Positions 33,085-44,695 of a stretch of 64,000 nucleotides of DNA are shown here, one piece after another. Position 1 is the stretch's first letter; each line of letters begins with the position of its first letter. The stretch is from positions 543,012,335 to 543,076,334 of the forward strand of contig NC_081412.1 in the NCBI RefSeq assembly GCF_030272615.1, given 5' to 3'. Made by a program: the position numbers and the translations under genes. Source of the DNA: Cryptomeria japonica. Lineage: Eukaryota; Streptophyta; Pinopsida; Cupressales; Cupressaceae. The notes under the pieces were generated by a model. That model did no database searches. It saw only the letters and a program-made list of their open reading frames with translations, and was not told where the DNA came from.

Positions 33085-33886
33085 TTGAGTGATATTTATC
33101 AAAGGACTGCAAATCAAGTATATAAAGAAAACCCAATAGGTGAGACAATGAATTTTGCTTTATTAGCCAAGGCTGATTTTGAACCATCATGTTTTGAAGA
33201 TGCATGTACTAATGAGGTTTGGGTTCAAGACATGCAAGAAGAGATGGATTCCATTCATAGGAATGACACTTGGGATTTGACAAAGCTTCCACATGACAAG
33301 AAAAATATTAGCACCAAATGGGTCTACATGACCAATTTTAACAGTGATGGGAGTATTGAAAGACAAAAGGCAAGATTAGTTGCTAAAGGCTTCACACAGA
33401 AGTATGGTATTGATTATGAAGAGACATTTGCACCAATAGTAATATAGGAGACCATTAGAATGTTGATTTCATTAGGAGCTCAGAAGAAGTGGAGCATACA
33501 TCATATGGATGTGAAAAGTGCCTTCTTGAATGGGTACTTAAAAGAGGACGTATATGTGGAGCAGCCACAAGGTTTTGAAGTGGAAGGAAAAGATCATCAT
33601 GTCTATAGGTTGAAAAAGGCTTTGTATGGACTCAAGAAAGCACCAAGAGCATGGTATGCCAGGATTGATGGATACTTTAAGGAGAATGGCTTCCATAGAA
33701 GTAAGAGTCATCCTACCCTTTACTACAAACAAGAAGGTACTGATATTCTAATCATAAGTTAGTATGTTAATGATCTATTGTATATGGGTAGTAGTTTTAA
33801 TATGAAAGATGAATTAAAAGTTTCTATGATGCATGCATTTGAGATGAAAGAACTTGGTCTCATGAAATATTTTCTAGGAATTGAGT
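33085..33886 (+). pseudogene. Copia D reverse transcriptase, 5' part
   Basis: [100 protein letters not shown] are textbook Ty1/Copia RT blocks. The catalytic YVDD box is YVND (33759-33773), preceded by a stop. The frame continues ELGLMKYFLGIEF and is cut at 33889 by the DNA transposon; the rest resumes at 45498. Confidence 0.85.
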
Positions 33887-33889
33887 TTT

Positions 33890-33922
33890 GGGTATTCCCA
33901 CATTAATGGTTCCCACTTTCGC
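33890..33922 (+). repeat. Left terminal inverted repeat of the DNA transposon
   Basis: Matches the reverse complement of 45462-45494 over about 30 bp with mismatches; core block CACA(A/T)TAATGGTT(C/T)CCAC. Confidence 0.65.
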
Positions 33923-33959
33923 CAATGAAGGAAATTGGTGAAAGCGGGGAGTTTATTTT

Positions 33960-34133
33960 TTGCGGGGTTCGAATGAAAAATGATGGTTTGCTCGAACTAC
34001 CCCTTCGGGTTTGAGCACACCCGCTTGCAGTCATGGGTTCACTCGAACCACAGGTGGATTTTTGGTTCGAGTGAACCCCCCAAAATATTAATATTTTAAG
34101 GGGTTCGAGCGAAGCCCCGCTTCGCTCGAACCC
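33960..34133 (+). repeat. Left subterminal GGTTCGAGCGAA motif cluster
   Basis: Five or more copies of GGTTCGA(G/A)(C/T)GAA in both orientations, ending in a 33-bp hairpin at 34101-34133 with perfect 15-bp arms around CCC. Similar motifs cluster at the right end (44515-44695). Such subterminal repeats are usual transposase-binding sites in CACTA and similar elements; that role is inferred here. Confidence 0.6.
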
Positions 34134-34794
34134 TATTTCAATTAGGCTTTTTGAAAACTTTTATAAATAGCGATCGTGACAGTTAAAGTGTCATTGTCAA
34201 AGTTGTCTTTTTCTATCTAGTGGTGGTTAGATTGAACAAGTCGTTAGTACCACGTCACCGTGCTTTGTCTGCAACAACTAGCATCCCTCATATTTCAGTT
34301 TTTGACCTTCATTATTTCAGGTGCACAAAATAACCCTTTTTTTGGTTTAATAATGACTTTTTTTATTAAATTAATAAATAATTTGTTTGTTAATTTATTT
34401 TTTTAATTAAATAATTGTATAGTTATTGTTTTTCAGCATTTTAGAAAAATGTTTGATAATTTATTGTTTTTCATTATTTTAGAAAAATGTTTGATAATTT
34501 AATATTTTGATTGAAATGTGTAAATTTGTTTTTAAAATTACATAACTGTATATATGTATTTTTTTTTCAACATTTTAAAAAATTGTTATGAAAAACATAG
34601 AAAACTAAGGTAGTAAATTAAAACTTAGAAAAATATTAGCAAAAAAAGAAAATTAGAAAAATGTTACAAACCTAAATATAATAAATTAAATGTTAGAAAA
34701 ATTAATAAATTTTAATTTAAAAAAACATTAGAAAATTTAGATAAAAAATTTAAACAAATTGGACAAAACAAATCCTCTATAATGTGACCCATTT
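34134..34794. other. AT-rich spacer inside the DNA transposon
   Basis: No frame. It contains two copies of a short 'attttagaaaaatgtttgataattta' type sequence near 34436-34503 and many A/T runs. Confidence 0.4.
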
Positions 34795-35712
34795 TTACAT
34801 CCTATTACACGCACAACATGACCCCTTAAGACCACATATGCCACTGATGACACTATACGTTCCCTTAGGGCCATAAAGGATCGCATATAACATCCTAGTG
34901 TATATATGACATTCCCCTTAGGATCACATAGTGTCCTAAGGGGTCATATGTGGTCCTAAGGGGTAACACATATGTTATAACACATGCCTGACCCCTTAGA
35001 ACTGCATATGACCCCTTATAAAATCCTAGTGTGAACGACATACCCCTTAGTCCATCATATAGTGTCTTAAGGGGTCGTATGTGGTGCTAAGGGGTCACGC
35101 ATGCATTAACACATGCATGACCCCTTAGTAGGTCACATATAACCTCTTATAACATCCTAGTGTACATATGACATTCCCCTTACAATCACATAGTGTCCTA
35201 AGGGATCATATGCGGTTCTAAGGGGTCACGCATGTGTTATAACACATGCGTGACCCCTTAGAACTGCATATGACCCCTTATAAAATCATAGTGTGAATGA
35301 AATACCCCTTAGTCCATCACATAGTGTCTTAAGGGGTCGTATGTGGTCCTAAGGGGTCAAGCATGCATTAACACATGCGTGACCCCTTAGTAGGTCACAT
35401 ACGACCCCTTATAACATCCTAGTGTACATATGACATTCCCCTTACGATCACATAGTGTCCTAAGGGGTCATATGTGGTTCTAAGGGGTCACACATGTGTT
35501 ATAACACATGCGTGACCCCTTAGAACTACATATGACCCCTTATAAAATCCTAGTGTGAACGACATACCCCTTAGTCCATTACATAGTGTCTTAAGGGGTC
35601 GTATGTGGTCCTAAGGGGTCACGCATGTGTTAACACATGTGTGACCCCTTAGGAGGTCACATATGAACCCTTATAACATCCTAGTGTACATATGGCATTC
35701 CCCTTAAGATCA
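34795..35712. repeat. Array of 131-bp palindromic units in a 262-bp higher-order repeat
   Basis: The marker 'atcctagtgt' recurs at 34892, 35023 and 35154, i.e. every 131 bp, and whole A-B dimers recur every 262 bp ('catcctagtg' at 34891, 35153, 35415, 35677). A and B units differ in the following word (tacatatgacattcccc versus gaacgacatacccc). Many units contain CTAAGGGGTCACGCATG...and its exact reverse complement; at 35218-35261 the palindrome is perfect over 44 bp and extends with mismatches to about 80 bp. The motif AAGGGGTC/GACCCCTT occurs dozens of times. It lies inside the DNA transposon near its left end. Confidence 0.85.
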
Positions 35713-35949
35713 CATATTATAGATTTAATAATTTTATAATCATATGGCCCATTACAAAAATACAATGACCTCTAATTTTTTTAGATATGGAGTTCAATAA
35801 CAAAAACATTGTTAGAAAATTTAGAGACTTGTTTCATTCCATGTTATATATCATGTTCTTGAATTTTTTATGTATTTCAAAGATTTAAATATACACGTGT
35901 TAGATCTCTCTATCTCTTTGAAATAATATATGTTCTCTAGATCTGAAAT

Positions 35950-36100
35950 ATATGTTATCTCTCTCTCTCTCTCTGAAATATTTGAATTTTTAATGTATTC
36001 TTGAAGATTTAAATTGTTGAACATGAAAATGATATCCCTCTCTCTCTCATGAAGATTTATATGTATAATCTCTCTCTCTCATGAAAATGATCTCTCTCTT
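35950..36100. repeat. (CT)n-rich simple repeats
   Basis: Runs of TCTCTC at about 35957-35973, 36033-36046 and 36068-36096, upstream of the plus-strand gene start; pyrimidine tracts like these are common in plant promoters and leaders. Confidence 0.6.
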
Positions 36101-36203
36101 TGCAATTTAATTGATTTTAATTTTTAATGTTTTAAATTGACTGCACTTCATGTGTGTGTGTGCTTACGTATTTATTTTAACTTTATGACATGTACCTAGA
36201 TAG

Positions 36204-37885
36204 ATGGCATCCCAGTATATACCTTCGCAGGCTCCTGATCAAGATCCACCTGCGCCTAATCAGGAGCCACACATTGATGATGTTGATCCTCCACAAGAGG
36301 ATCTCCCCTTGCCTGACATTACTACTATTTTCCAGTACAGTGATCATGAGTTGCATAGGTTGAGGGTCATATTAGATGACCCCCATACTGATGGCGTGTA
36401 CAAGAGTACATGCACATCCATTTTTGATAGTTTGCGGACATTGAGGGACCGCTTAGTTTCTCACACTTCATTCTCACCTGAGGTTATAGAGGATATATAT
36501 AGATAGTTGAGGAGTGAGGTGAGGGGTCCTCATTCTTTTGCTGATGTGGTGAGGGTGGTCTTGAAGAAAACCATCAAGGAGAGATGCTTTCCACAGTATC
36601 AGGAGAAGAGTAAGGTGAGGGGATATCAGGTCACGAGATGTATCGACCCACAGGTTGCATCATTGATTTACCCATGGTCATTATCTTAATAACAACCAGA
36701 TACCATTATACTTTGCACAATGGGTATTTGTTGAGGTTCATTGTCAGATGAAATGAAACTATCTTGATATTCCATGATATTATGGACAAGGGAGGGGTAG
36801 GATTGCTGATAGAGATGCATATCGTAGGTGTGATAGAGCTCCGCCTAGACACAAGGACCTTGTTGGCCAAAGATTTCCTGCAGTAGTCCCAGCCATGGCC
36901 CCCATAGCGGATCACGTTGTGATTGCTTCTCAGAGAGAAGAAATTGATAGGATTGGACATATTGCATCAACAATAGCCACCATATCATCTGATAGGCTGA
37001 GGAGATATATGATGAGTTGACCACATTTGCAATCATCCATAGATCATGCATCTTCTAGTCACGGGGGAGGTTTAGATTTAGATGATCGATATATTACTAC
37101 TGGCATCCCCTCCCCATATGAGGTAGCAACTATAGTCAGAGGTAGTAGACATGTACAAATGTCACAGTATTTAGCCGAGGACCTACTGCATGCTTACAGT
37201 TTTATTTCATCTCGACTTGGGATACCATTGGCTTATGTTAGAGAGGAGATTCTTAGAGATGGTCAAGCTACAATGGCAACGATGCATACCCTGAGGCAGT
37301 CACAACATTCTCATCACTCTATGCATGCTCCACGCACTGACCCACCTACAAATCACTTTGTTGCTGCAGAGGAGGAGCTACGAGCTGATCAAGCCCATAT
37401 CACAGATGAGGGCCGCTTGGATTCATTTGAGGAGGAGATACGAGCTAATTAGGTCCATATCACAGATGAGGGTTTGGACTCATTTGAGGATAAGTTGTGA
37501 GATTTGAGCCATACTGGGTTTATGGACATGCTACTACAGTCAGACACTTCGACCACGATGCCCAGTCATCTAGTTAGCCCCTTGCACTCCTTAGTGATAT
37601 GTATAGCTAGAGAGAGATATGCAGGCATGAGTGATGTTGATGATATGATCACAAGACAGGACCAGACAATACAACCTACTCTTGATACATAGGTATGTAC
37701 ATGTACATGTGTGTTTAAATTTTTATAAGATATGTATACATGTTGTAATGTAGGATAAATCTATATATATAGATCATGTTTAATAAATAATCTAGTTCTG
37801 AGTTTTAATTTATAGATCATTTAAATTGATCGTGGACTAATCCTTAAATACATACATACATACATACATACATACATACATACAG

Positions 37886-37917
<32 letters not shown>

Positions 37918-38250
37918 GTGGATGTATAACAGTTAGCTCATGTCACTCCTTCCTTGAGCTCTAAGCGTGTGCGTAGGAGAGATTCTTTAGATGCTATTAG
38001 TGGACAGGTTAGTTATGGTTTTTGGTACATATATGTACATGTATGTATACATGCATGATTTAAATTTAAATTTTTATTTAACTCTACTTGGATTTGATGT
38101 ACATGTGTCTATAGAGATAGATATATTATATTTAATATTTAAATAAATTCTACTTTTGCGGGGGTCTATTGGACTAGACTCTCACCAGGAGTCTCCCTCA
38201 TATGGTCACTCAGTTCATGGCCGACATGATCCCTATTGATTTGCTCCAGA
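36204..38250 (+). pseudogene. Companion gene of the DNA transposon, unknown function
   Basis: From ATG at 36204: MASQYIPSQAPDQDPPAPNQ (Pro/Asp-rich), ITTIFQYSDHELHRLRVILD, SIFDSLRTLRDRLVSHTSFS. After stops at 36504 and 36690, it continues IADRDAYRRCDRAPPRHKDL, DHVVIASQREEIDRIGHIAS, YITTGIPSPYEVATIVRGSR, SQYLAEDLLHAYSFISSRLG. A duplicated HITDEG(R)LDSFEE segment lies at about 37400-37490. Exon-like pieces follow, with GT/AG borders: 37935-38006 (SSKRVRRRDS, a possible nuclear signal) and 38168-38248 ending HGRHDPY-stop. No domain recognised. It is probably a second transposon gene, now broken by four or five stops. Confidence 0.45.
37850..37912. repeat. (CATA)n/(TA)n microsatellite
   Basis: About nine CATA units followed by about eleven TA units, in a probable intron of the companion gene. 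Confidence 0.85.
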
Positions 38251-38289
38251 CTTTATAGCTCATTTACTTTTATCTTTTTATAGACTTTC

Positions 38290-38900
38290 ATATAATATAT
38301 ATATTCATGCACGTACATGAAGTTTAGACTAGATTATACTCTATACCTGGTTTGTGTTTGAGCAGATTATATATATTTCATTCATGTACATGGAGTTTAG
38401 ACTAGATTATACTTTATACCTTGTTTGTGTTTGATCAGATTATATATATTTCATGCATGTATGCAATTTAGACTAGATTATACTTTATACCTGGTTTGTG
38501 TTTTATATGGATTATATATATTCTTTATACCTCGTTTACATGTTTGATCAGATTGTATATTTCGTGCATGTATGAAGTTTAGACTAGATTATACTTTATA
38601 CCTGGTTGTGTTTGATCAGATTATATATATTTCATGCATGTATGCAGTTTAGACTAGATTATACTTTATACCTACTTTGTGTTTGATAAGATTATATATA
38701 TTTCATTCACCATGTATGAAGTTTAGACTAGATTATATTATTTATACCTCGTTTACATGTTTGATCAGATTGTATATTTCATGCATGTATGAAGTTTAGA
38801 CTAGATTATATACTTTATACCTCTGTTGTGTTTTATCAGATTATATATATTTCCTGCATCATTTGATATGAAGTTTAGACTAGAGATTATATATTTCATG
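38290..38900 (+). repeat. 72-bp tandem repeat, about eight imperfect copies
   Basis: The words 'agtttagactagattatac' and 'tttatacct(g/c)gtttgtgtttgatcagattatatat' recur at 38321, 38394, 38465, 38576, 38646, 38720, 38793 and 38872, mostly 70-74 bp apart, with one longer gap. Confidence 0.8.
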
Positions 38901-39044
38901 CACATGTACATGTTAGATTATATATTCCATGTGCACATGTACATACATGTTAGATTATATATGTACTTTATGTTCAAAGGACTGGACTCGATTATATATA
39001 TATATATCACGTGCACATGTTAGAAATACTTATATGTGTACATT

Positions 39045-39152
<108 letters not shown>

Positions 39153-39226
39153 TCAAGAATGCACATGTTCTCTAAAACTTTCAAATTTATATATATACAT
39201 GATCAAGAATGCACATGTTCGAGCTA

Positions 39227-39814
39227 AAAATTTAAATTTTAAACTACATGTAACATGTATGTACATACAGTAGATATGCATTAAAATTTAAAAGAACATG
39301 TTCAAACAAAAGAATATATTCACTCCAATGAACAATTTATAAAAATCACACTTGAACTAATTAATATGAAATGAACAAACTAAACTTAATAGGTCATGTA
39401 CTAAATAGTTCACATGGTGTGTGCTTCTAGGTATGTATACAAGTTAAATAGTTCACAACATGTACATGTCCTAATTCCATATATCAATTTTACACATGTA
39501 CATATTACATTCTAATTTAAATATGCATTTTTAATTAAATTATTTTTACTAGTGGTCCTTAAAAATTACATGCATTTAGAATTAGATACAATACTATATA
39601 CATACAAATTAAATATGCATTTAAACATGTACATACTTGAATTAACTTCATACATCCTAATTGGATATAATTAAAAATTTCACGTATTTAAACTTAAAAA
39701 ATATTTATCCAAGTTTCAAAACAAGTTAAGAGATGATCTAGAATTTATCAAGTATTAATTCAATTCATGTGAGTTGAACCACATGTGTACTTTGGATTAC
39801 TAAATATATATAGT
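39227..39814. other. Non-coding stretch between the two transposon genes
   Basis: AT-rich with many acatgtac words; no frame. It separates the convergent companion and transposase genes. Confidence 0.4.
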
Positions 39815-40823
39815 TCATACCACATCAAGCGGTTCAGAATGCTCTTCAATAACACTTAATATTTTGTCATGATCTTCACTATCTGGTCTCGACTTTTGAG
39901 ACTGCCTTCGACGTGGAACTGTTTGAAGAATTAGGCCAACAACAATGACCAAGTGACTATACTGATATACCTTGTTGTAAATTTGGTATTCAATGAAATG
40001 AATCACATTTTGAACAATTTTAACTTGTTTGAAATATGTCCCTTGCACTACAACTGAGCCTACATGTACATATATATAAGAAACGTGAGAAATTAAAAAT
40101 TTGCACATAAGCGATTTGTACATACATATTCAAATCAGTTCAAACCTGTGGGAAATGACATTCCATCACTCATTTCAGATTTCAATAACTTACTTCTCTC
40201 TTCTGTGCAACGCAATATATAACAACTAACACATTCTATATTTCCGTCTTCTGCTATGATTGCAAAAAGATCTCTTGCAATTTGACACAAGTTAAATAAA
40301 TTCTATGTTACATGTCATTTTTAAGGAAATATTTACATGTGCGCAACATTTTTTAAGGAAATATATACATGTGTATGTCATATGTACATTTTTTAATCAA
40401 TCCTAAAATATGATCATAATAACCAGAAATCAAAGGAATGTCTTCAAAGTTTTTGTCCTCATTTGAATCCTCATATGTGTCAAAAACATCTAGTGGCACC
40501 AATTTCCATTCACTAACATATCCAAGCTCTTGGTTCTTGCAGTCAACATAGTTTTCAAAAATGCATTTAGAACAAAAACATGAATAATCCCTAGTGTATA
40601 ATGTCCATAAGCGATTATCTGTACTCATGACACAATTCAAAGATCTTGTCCTCTCCACGCTCTTTCATCCATGCATTGATCTTCTATCCACATCTACAAA
40701 ATGTACATGTGTACACGAACATGTACATGTAGATCAAGTTGTTAAATTGAAACATTTTAACTAGGAACATTTTTTAAAAAATTAAAAAAATTTAAATAAA
40801 ACACTAAAAGAGAACACATACCG

Positions 40824-41640
40824 GTTATCTCCCAAAATACTCTATATGGAATGGGTCTGTATGTTCTCGATGATGATTCCCCAGGATAAATAGGTTGCTC
40901 AAAGTGTTTCTTACACCATTCAACAACATCATGTGCATCTTCTATACAATCTCCTGCGTACTTTATTTGATGCTTTCTTAGAGCACGTTTGATACAAGCT
41001 CTTGAACCATCATGTGCACCCTTTCCATGACCACTCTCAAAAAAACTCCAAAAATGTGGTATTTTGTCATTTTGATGATATCTACATAGTGCATAAAATG
41101 GCCTCGAGGATTATAATTGTGCCGCACATCCATCAGACCAAACAAAATGTTTAACTATTGTTATGCCTCTATCTTTCAAATATTCAAAAAACTTCTTAAA
41201 GCGATGTTGTACAAAAAGTGTGTCATGCTCCTTATCATCATTGATATAGAAGTGGTACTCTTTCTTAATGACATGATTTTCAAATGTATTATCAACACCA
41301 TCCAAATTCATCTGTGCATATTGATAACACACATGCACCAAAATAGTGATTTGCTTTGAATAGTAATACTCTGATTGAATCTCTTTTTGATGTGCAAAAG
41401 AGTAATTCTCTGCAAAGTCCACTATAGATAGAATAGTTCCAAGTGGGAAAGTGTCTCTTAATCTTTTAAATTGTTCTGCTTGCCACTTGGCAAAAAAACC
41501 ATGGCATATGTATGGTTTTATCAACTTACAAAAATTTTCCATAAATGTTCCAATAGGTATTTCCTCTTCTACATAATCTAGCCTTGTAGATGCCTTTCCA
41601 AATTTTGTTTCAATTTTTTTTTACTTGTAACTCTTGCAAT
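40824..41640 (-). pseudogene. Transposase catalytic region
   Basis: Continuous reading from KTKFGKASTRLDYVEEEIPI through DFAENYSF, ITILVHVCYQYAQMNLDGVD, YHFYINDDKEHDTLFVQHRF, FVWSDGCAAQL, one stop, SSRPFYALCRYHQNDKIPHF, WSFFESGHGKGAHDGSRACI, KRALRKHQIKYAGDCIEDAH. The exon ends at a GTATGT donor (intron from 40821). The next exon begins after TTGTAG at 40693. Two candidate catalytic acids lie in DFAENYS and SDG; the third is not certain. Confidence 0.6.
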
Positions 41641-42523
41641 TTACCATCTTCCTCATTTCAGTATCTTCATCTCTCAAAGGCAATTTAGCCAAGTCCCTGC
41701 ATGTTCCACAAATTCCTCTTATGCAATTTATTTGACCGGTTGCATTATCATCTGATTTATCACATAAGATGGATGCTATGAATTAACTTGTTCGTTTAGG
41801 AGGAGCATTTTCATAACCATCACTATCTTCTCTAATCTTTCGAAACACCTGATAGTACAAGTCAAATTTGATGTGATAACGACAACAACAAGTTTTGAAA
41901 ACTTTGTTTAACTTCACATAATATGGCCTTAACCGTTCAAATATTGTTTGTCCAATCTTTATATGAGGGTTTGTTTTAGTAAACAACACATACAATTCAT
42001 GTTTTGTTATGTCTATCCAATTTTGTACATGGAGATCATAACGATCAAGACCAATTCTTTGCTTGATGACATCTCTACTGTTTGATGAAGGATGAGTATT
42101 ATCATTCCAAAAACTTGTCACAAAGTTCCTAACAACATCTTCAATTCTATCAGAATGAGGAGCTGTACACATAATTGCCCAATTCCCTTCTGAGGTAGTA
42201 TCATCCAAACTCTTTATCCTTTTAGCATATTTAGATATTGTCCTTCTACTAAAACCAAACTCAAATGACAGTGAAGAGATTTGTCTTTTTTGAGGCAATA
42301 GTTCATTTACTAAAGATGTCAACATCACTCTTCTTGAAATGGTCTTATCTACTGTTTAAGATTTTTTACCAATGTTCACCAAACCTTTCTTAACATTATC
42401 AACAATAGATATTTGTAGCTGAGAATTTTTCCTATTTCAACTTGTTGTATCTATACCGAACAATTTCAGTGGATATATTAAGTCTTTATGAGTAAGTACA
42501 ATTGATAACAATTAAGCTTTTTC

Positions 42524-42876
42524 TCATGTTGTATCAAGATTGTTGAAATGAGACATTATTTCTTTTGCACTTTTATTCATTGACCTCCTTTTAGTATGTC
42601 TAGGTTCTTCACTGAGATGTTTCAACTCATCCACATCCATTTCAAGTAAATGATCTAAATTTTTATAAGAAATATTTCTCTTCACCTGTTTAGCTAGATC
42701 CACAATATGCTCATCCATATCAGTGGTAGGAGGTAAGGAGCCAGACCCCTCTCCTTCAACCTCCATTGGTTCAACTTGGACAATATACTCCCTATGTTCA
42801 TCAACTATATCATGTTCTTCAACAAGTTCATTTGCATTGACTCCCGCTTCGGAACTCCCTTCTTCTCGAGCCCATT
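42524..42876 (-). pseudogene. Transposase gene, probable exon 2 (acidic region)
   Basis: WAREEGSSEAGVNANELVEE, VQVEPMEVEGEGSGSLPPTT, HLLEMDVDELKHLSEEPRHT, then KRRSMNKSAKEIMSHFNNLD. It is acidic, followed by a basic cluster. The acceptor TTATGTGCAG is good. The end before the next exon (about 42370) is not resolved. Confidence 0.4.
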
Positions 42877-43814
42877 CTGCACATAATTTAAGAGATGGTG
42901 TAAGGTTCAAATTAATAGATTATTCAATTAGGTTTAAGAATAGGGGTGAATTTGGCTTAAATCTTTGTGTTCAAATTAGGGTTTTAATTTGGTTTATTAA
43001 ATTTAATTACTTTCAGGACCTTAGTGTTATAACTCTAATTAAATTTGGTTTAGGTTTAAAGTTCAATTTGTTCTTAGGTTAGGATTAGGGCTCAAATTTA
43101 TTTAGTGTGCAAGTAGGTTTAGAGTTAGAGTTAAATTTTGTTCAGTAATTAATATTTCAAGAAGATGATAATTATTTTAATAATTTTTTTTTTGATGTTT
43201 AATTCTAGATTTACACATGAAGAATTATAATTAGTTTATTATTATCGTTTAATTTATGTTATTCCTTACGTATAGTGTTAAGGTTAAATTTTGTTTTGCG
43301 CTAATATAACAAATAAACATAAACATATAAAGTGGAAATAAATATTGATGAGTTATTTTGAAAACCTCAATCTCTCACTAATAACACATAAAATGAAATT
43401 TTGATAACTTAGAAATTCCAATTTTGAAAATTAAAAGTACAAATGTTTGGATGCATGCATATGATAAAGGTGACCTCATATTAATTTGTTATATCATAAG
43501 ATGTGGACTATAATTTGTCACATGTGTATTTAAGACCTATTATTGCATCACAGACCTCCTAATCTAAATTTTTTTTGCATACGTGAATTCATATAAATAG
43601 AACCTAAATTATGACATGTAATAGGTTCTAAATTTATGTCACATTTAAGACCTATAATCAATGTAATAGTCCTAATTTATCACATAATAGGCCTTATTAT
43701 TAAAATTAATATGACCACGTATGTAAAAACATTTCACATTAATATACTTGACTCCCCTCAAGACAAATATATTATGTGATATTAACTTCCTATCACATGA
43801 AATTAAGTACATGT

Positions 43815-43816
43815 CT

Positions 43817-43909
<93 letters not shown>
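43815..43909. repeat. (TA)n microsatellite
   Basis: About 90 bp of TA repeats in the presumed first intron of the transposase gene. Confidence 0.95.
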
Positions 43910-43911
<2 letters not shown>

Positions 43912-44239
43912 GTTAGAACCGAAATTATGACATAATAGGTCTTATTAATTTTATGACTTAATAGGTCTTATCTATTATAAATGGACTTAATTATATAGGA
44001 GAAAAATGCAATTACACAACAAGCAAGTTAATGGAATTTGAAATTTGCAAATACACATATTATCTCAAATTAATTATGCTTTCCAATTAAAACGAGATTA
44101 TTTTTCATCCTAGACTATTTCCTAGATTATTAAAAATATTAGATAAAAAATATTGAACTAATTAATACTAACAAATAAACACTATTTTTGGTACGTAATA
44201 CATATAAAATTAAATAGAAATAAAAATAAAAATACATAC

Positions 44240-44342
44240 TTGCATCATGATATCTTTGTCTTCTTTGTTCTCCATATCTTTCTTCCATTTTGGGAGAATA
44301 ATTCCTTGAAGTCTTATTTTGCCTTCTCTTCTTGTTCCCCAT
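44240..44342 (-). pseudogene. Transposase gene, probable exon 1
   Basis: From ATG at 44342: MGNKKRRQNKTSRNYSPKME, ERYGEQRRQRYHDA, very basic. A donor site GTATGT follows at 44239. Joining to the acceptor at 42877-42878 (TGTGCAG, plus 42876 first exon base) keeps the frame open into WAREEGSSEAGVN. The intron would be about 1.36 kb and contains the (TA)n tract. Confidence 0.4.
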
Positions 44343-44514
44343 GCTTTTAAAAAAACCTTCAAATATCTTCAAATTATTTCCCTCAAAAAAATTTTCAAAT
44401 GTCTTCTCTCATCCAAAAATGCGAATTATTGTAATCATTTGTGTGATAAAAAATGAAAAAAATTATGGACATTTATACGAGTCCACTTAAATGAAAAAAA
44501 GAAAATTTGCATCG

Positions 44515-44695
44515 GCCTGGGTTCGAACGAAACCTGACATTAAAAATGGTCGGGTTCGTTCGAACCTAATCATTACCAAAAAGTACGAGCCAAAATTAAG
44601 CGTGTGGGTTCAAGTGAATGGGAGTTCGCTCGAACCCCTTATGGTTCGAGCGAACCCAATTCGCTCGAACCAGTGTTCATTCGAACCATGTTATT
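44515..44695 (+). repeat. Right subterminal GGTTCGAGCGAA motif cluster
   Basis: About seven copies of the motif in both orientations, e.g. GGGTTCGAACGAAAC, AGTTCGCTCGAACCCC, GGTTCGAGCGAACCC. It mirrors the left cluster but lies about 800 bp from the terminal repeat, rather than about 100 bp. Confidence 0.6.

Larger units (their letters stand above)
39815..44342 (-). pseudogene. DDE-like transposase gene of the 11.6-kb transposon
   Basis: The gene reads right to left. Exons 1-2 give a basic/acidic N-terminus. The core follows: MMLTSLVNELLPQKRQISSL with an HTH-like FGFSRRTISKYAKR; THPSSNSRDVIKQRIGLDRY; NPHIKIGQTIFERLRPYYVK; TCCCRYHIKFDLY (42328-41783); CIRGICGTCRDLAKLPLRDE (about 41732-41670); GTILSIVDFAENYSFAHQKE (41440-41390); FVWSDGCAAQL (41142-41111); FFESGHGKGAHDGSRACIKR (about 41045-40985); RDYSCFCSKC (about 40595-40565). 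The set DFAENYS, SDG.AAQ and GHGKG..DG recurs in uncharacterised transposase-like proteins of plants and animals; the aspartates are candidate catalytic residues. At least three stops or frameshifts suggest it is inactive. Confidence 0.6.

Noticed and set aside
33759-33773. Active Copia reverse transcriptase
   Set aside because: YVND in place of YVDD, adjacent stop, and catalytic residues also lost in protease and integrase.
34795-35712. CRISPR array
   Set aside because: Units are contiguous 131-bp palindromic repeats with no unique spacers, in a plant-like context.
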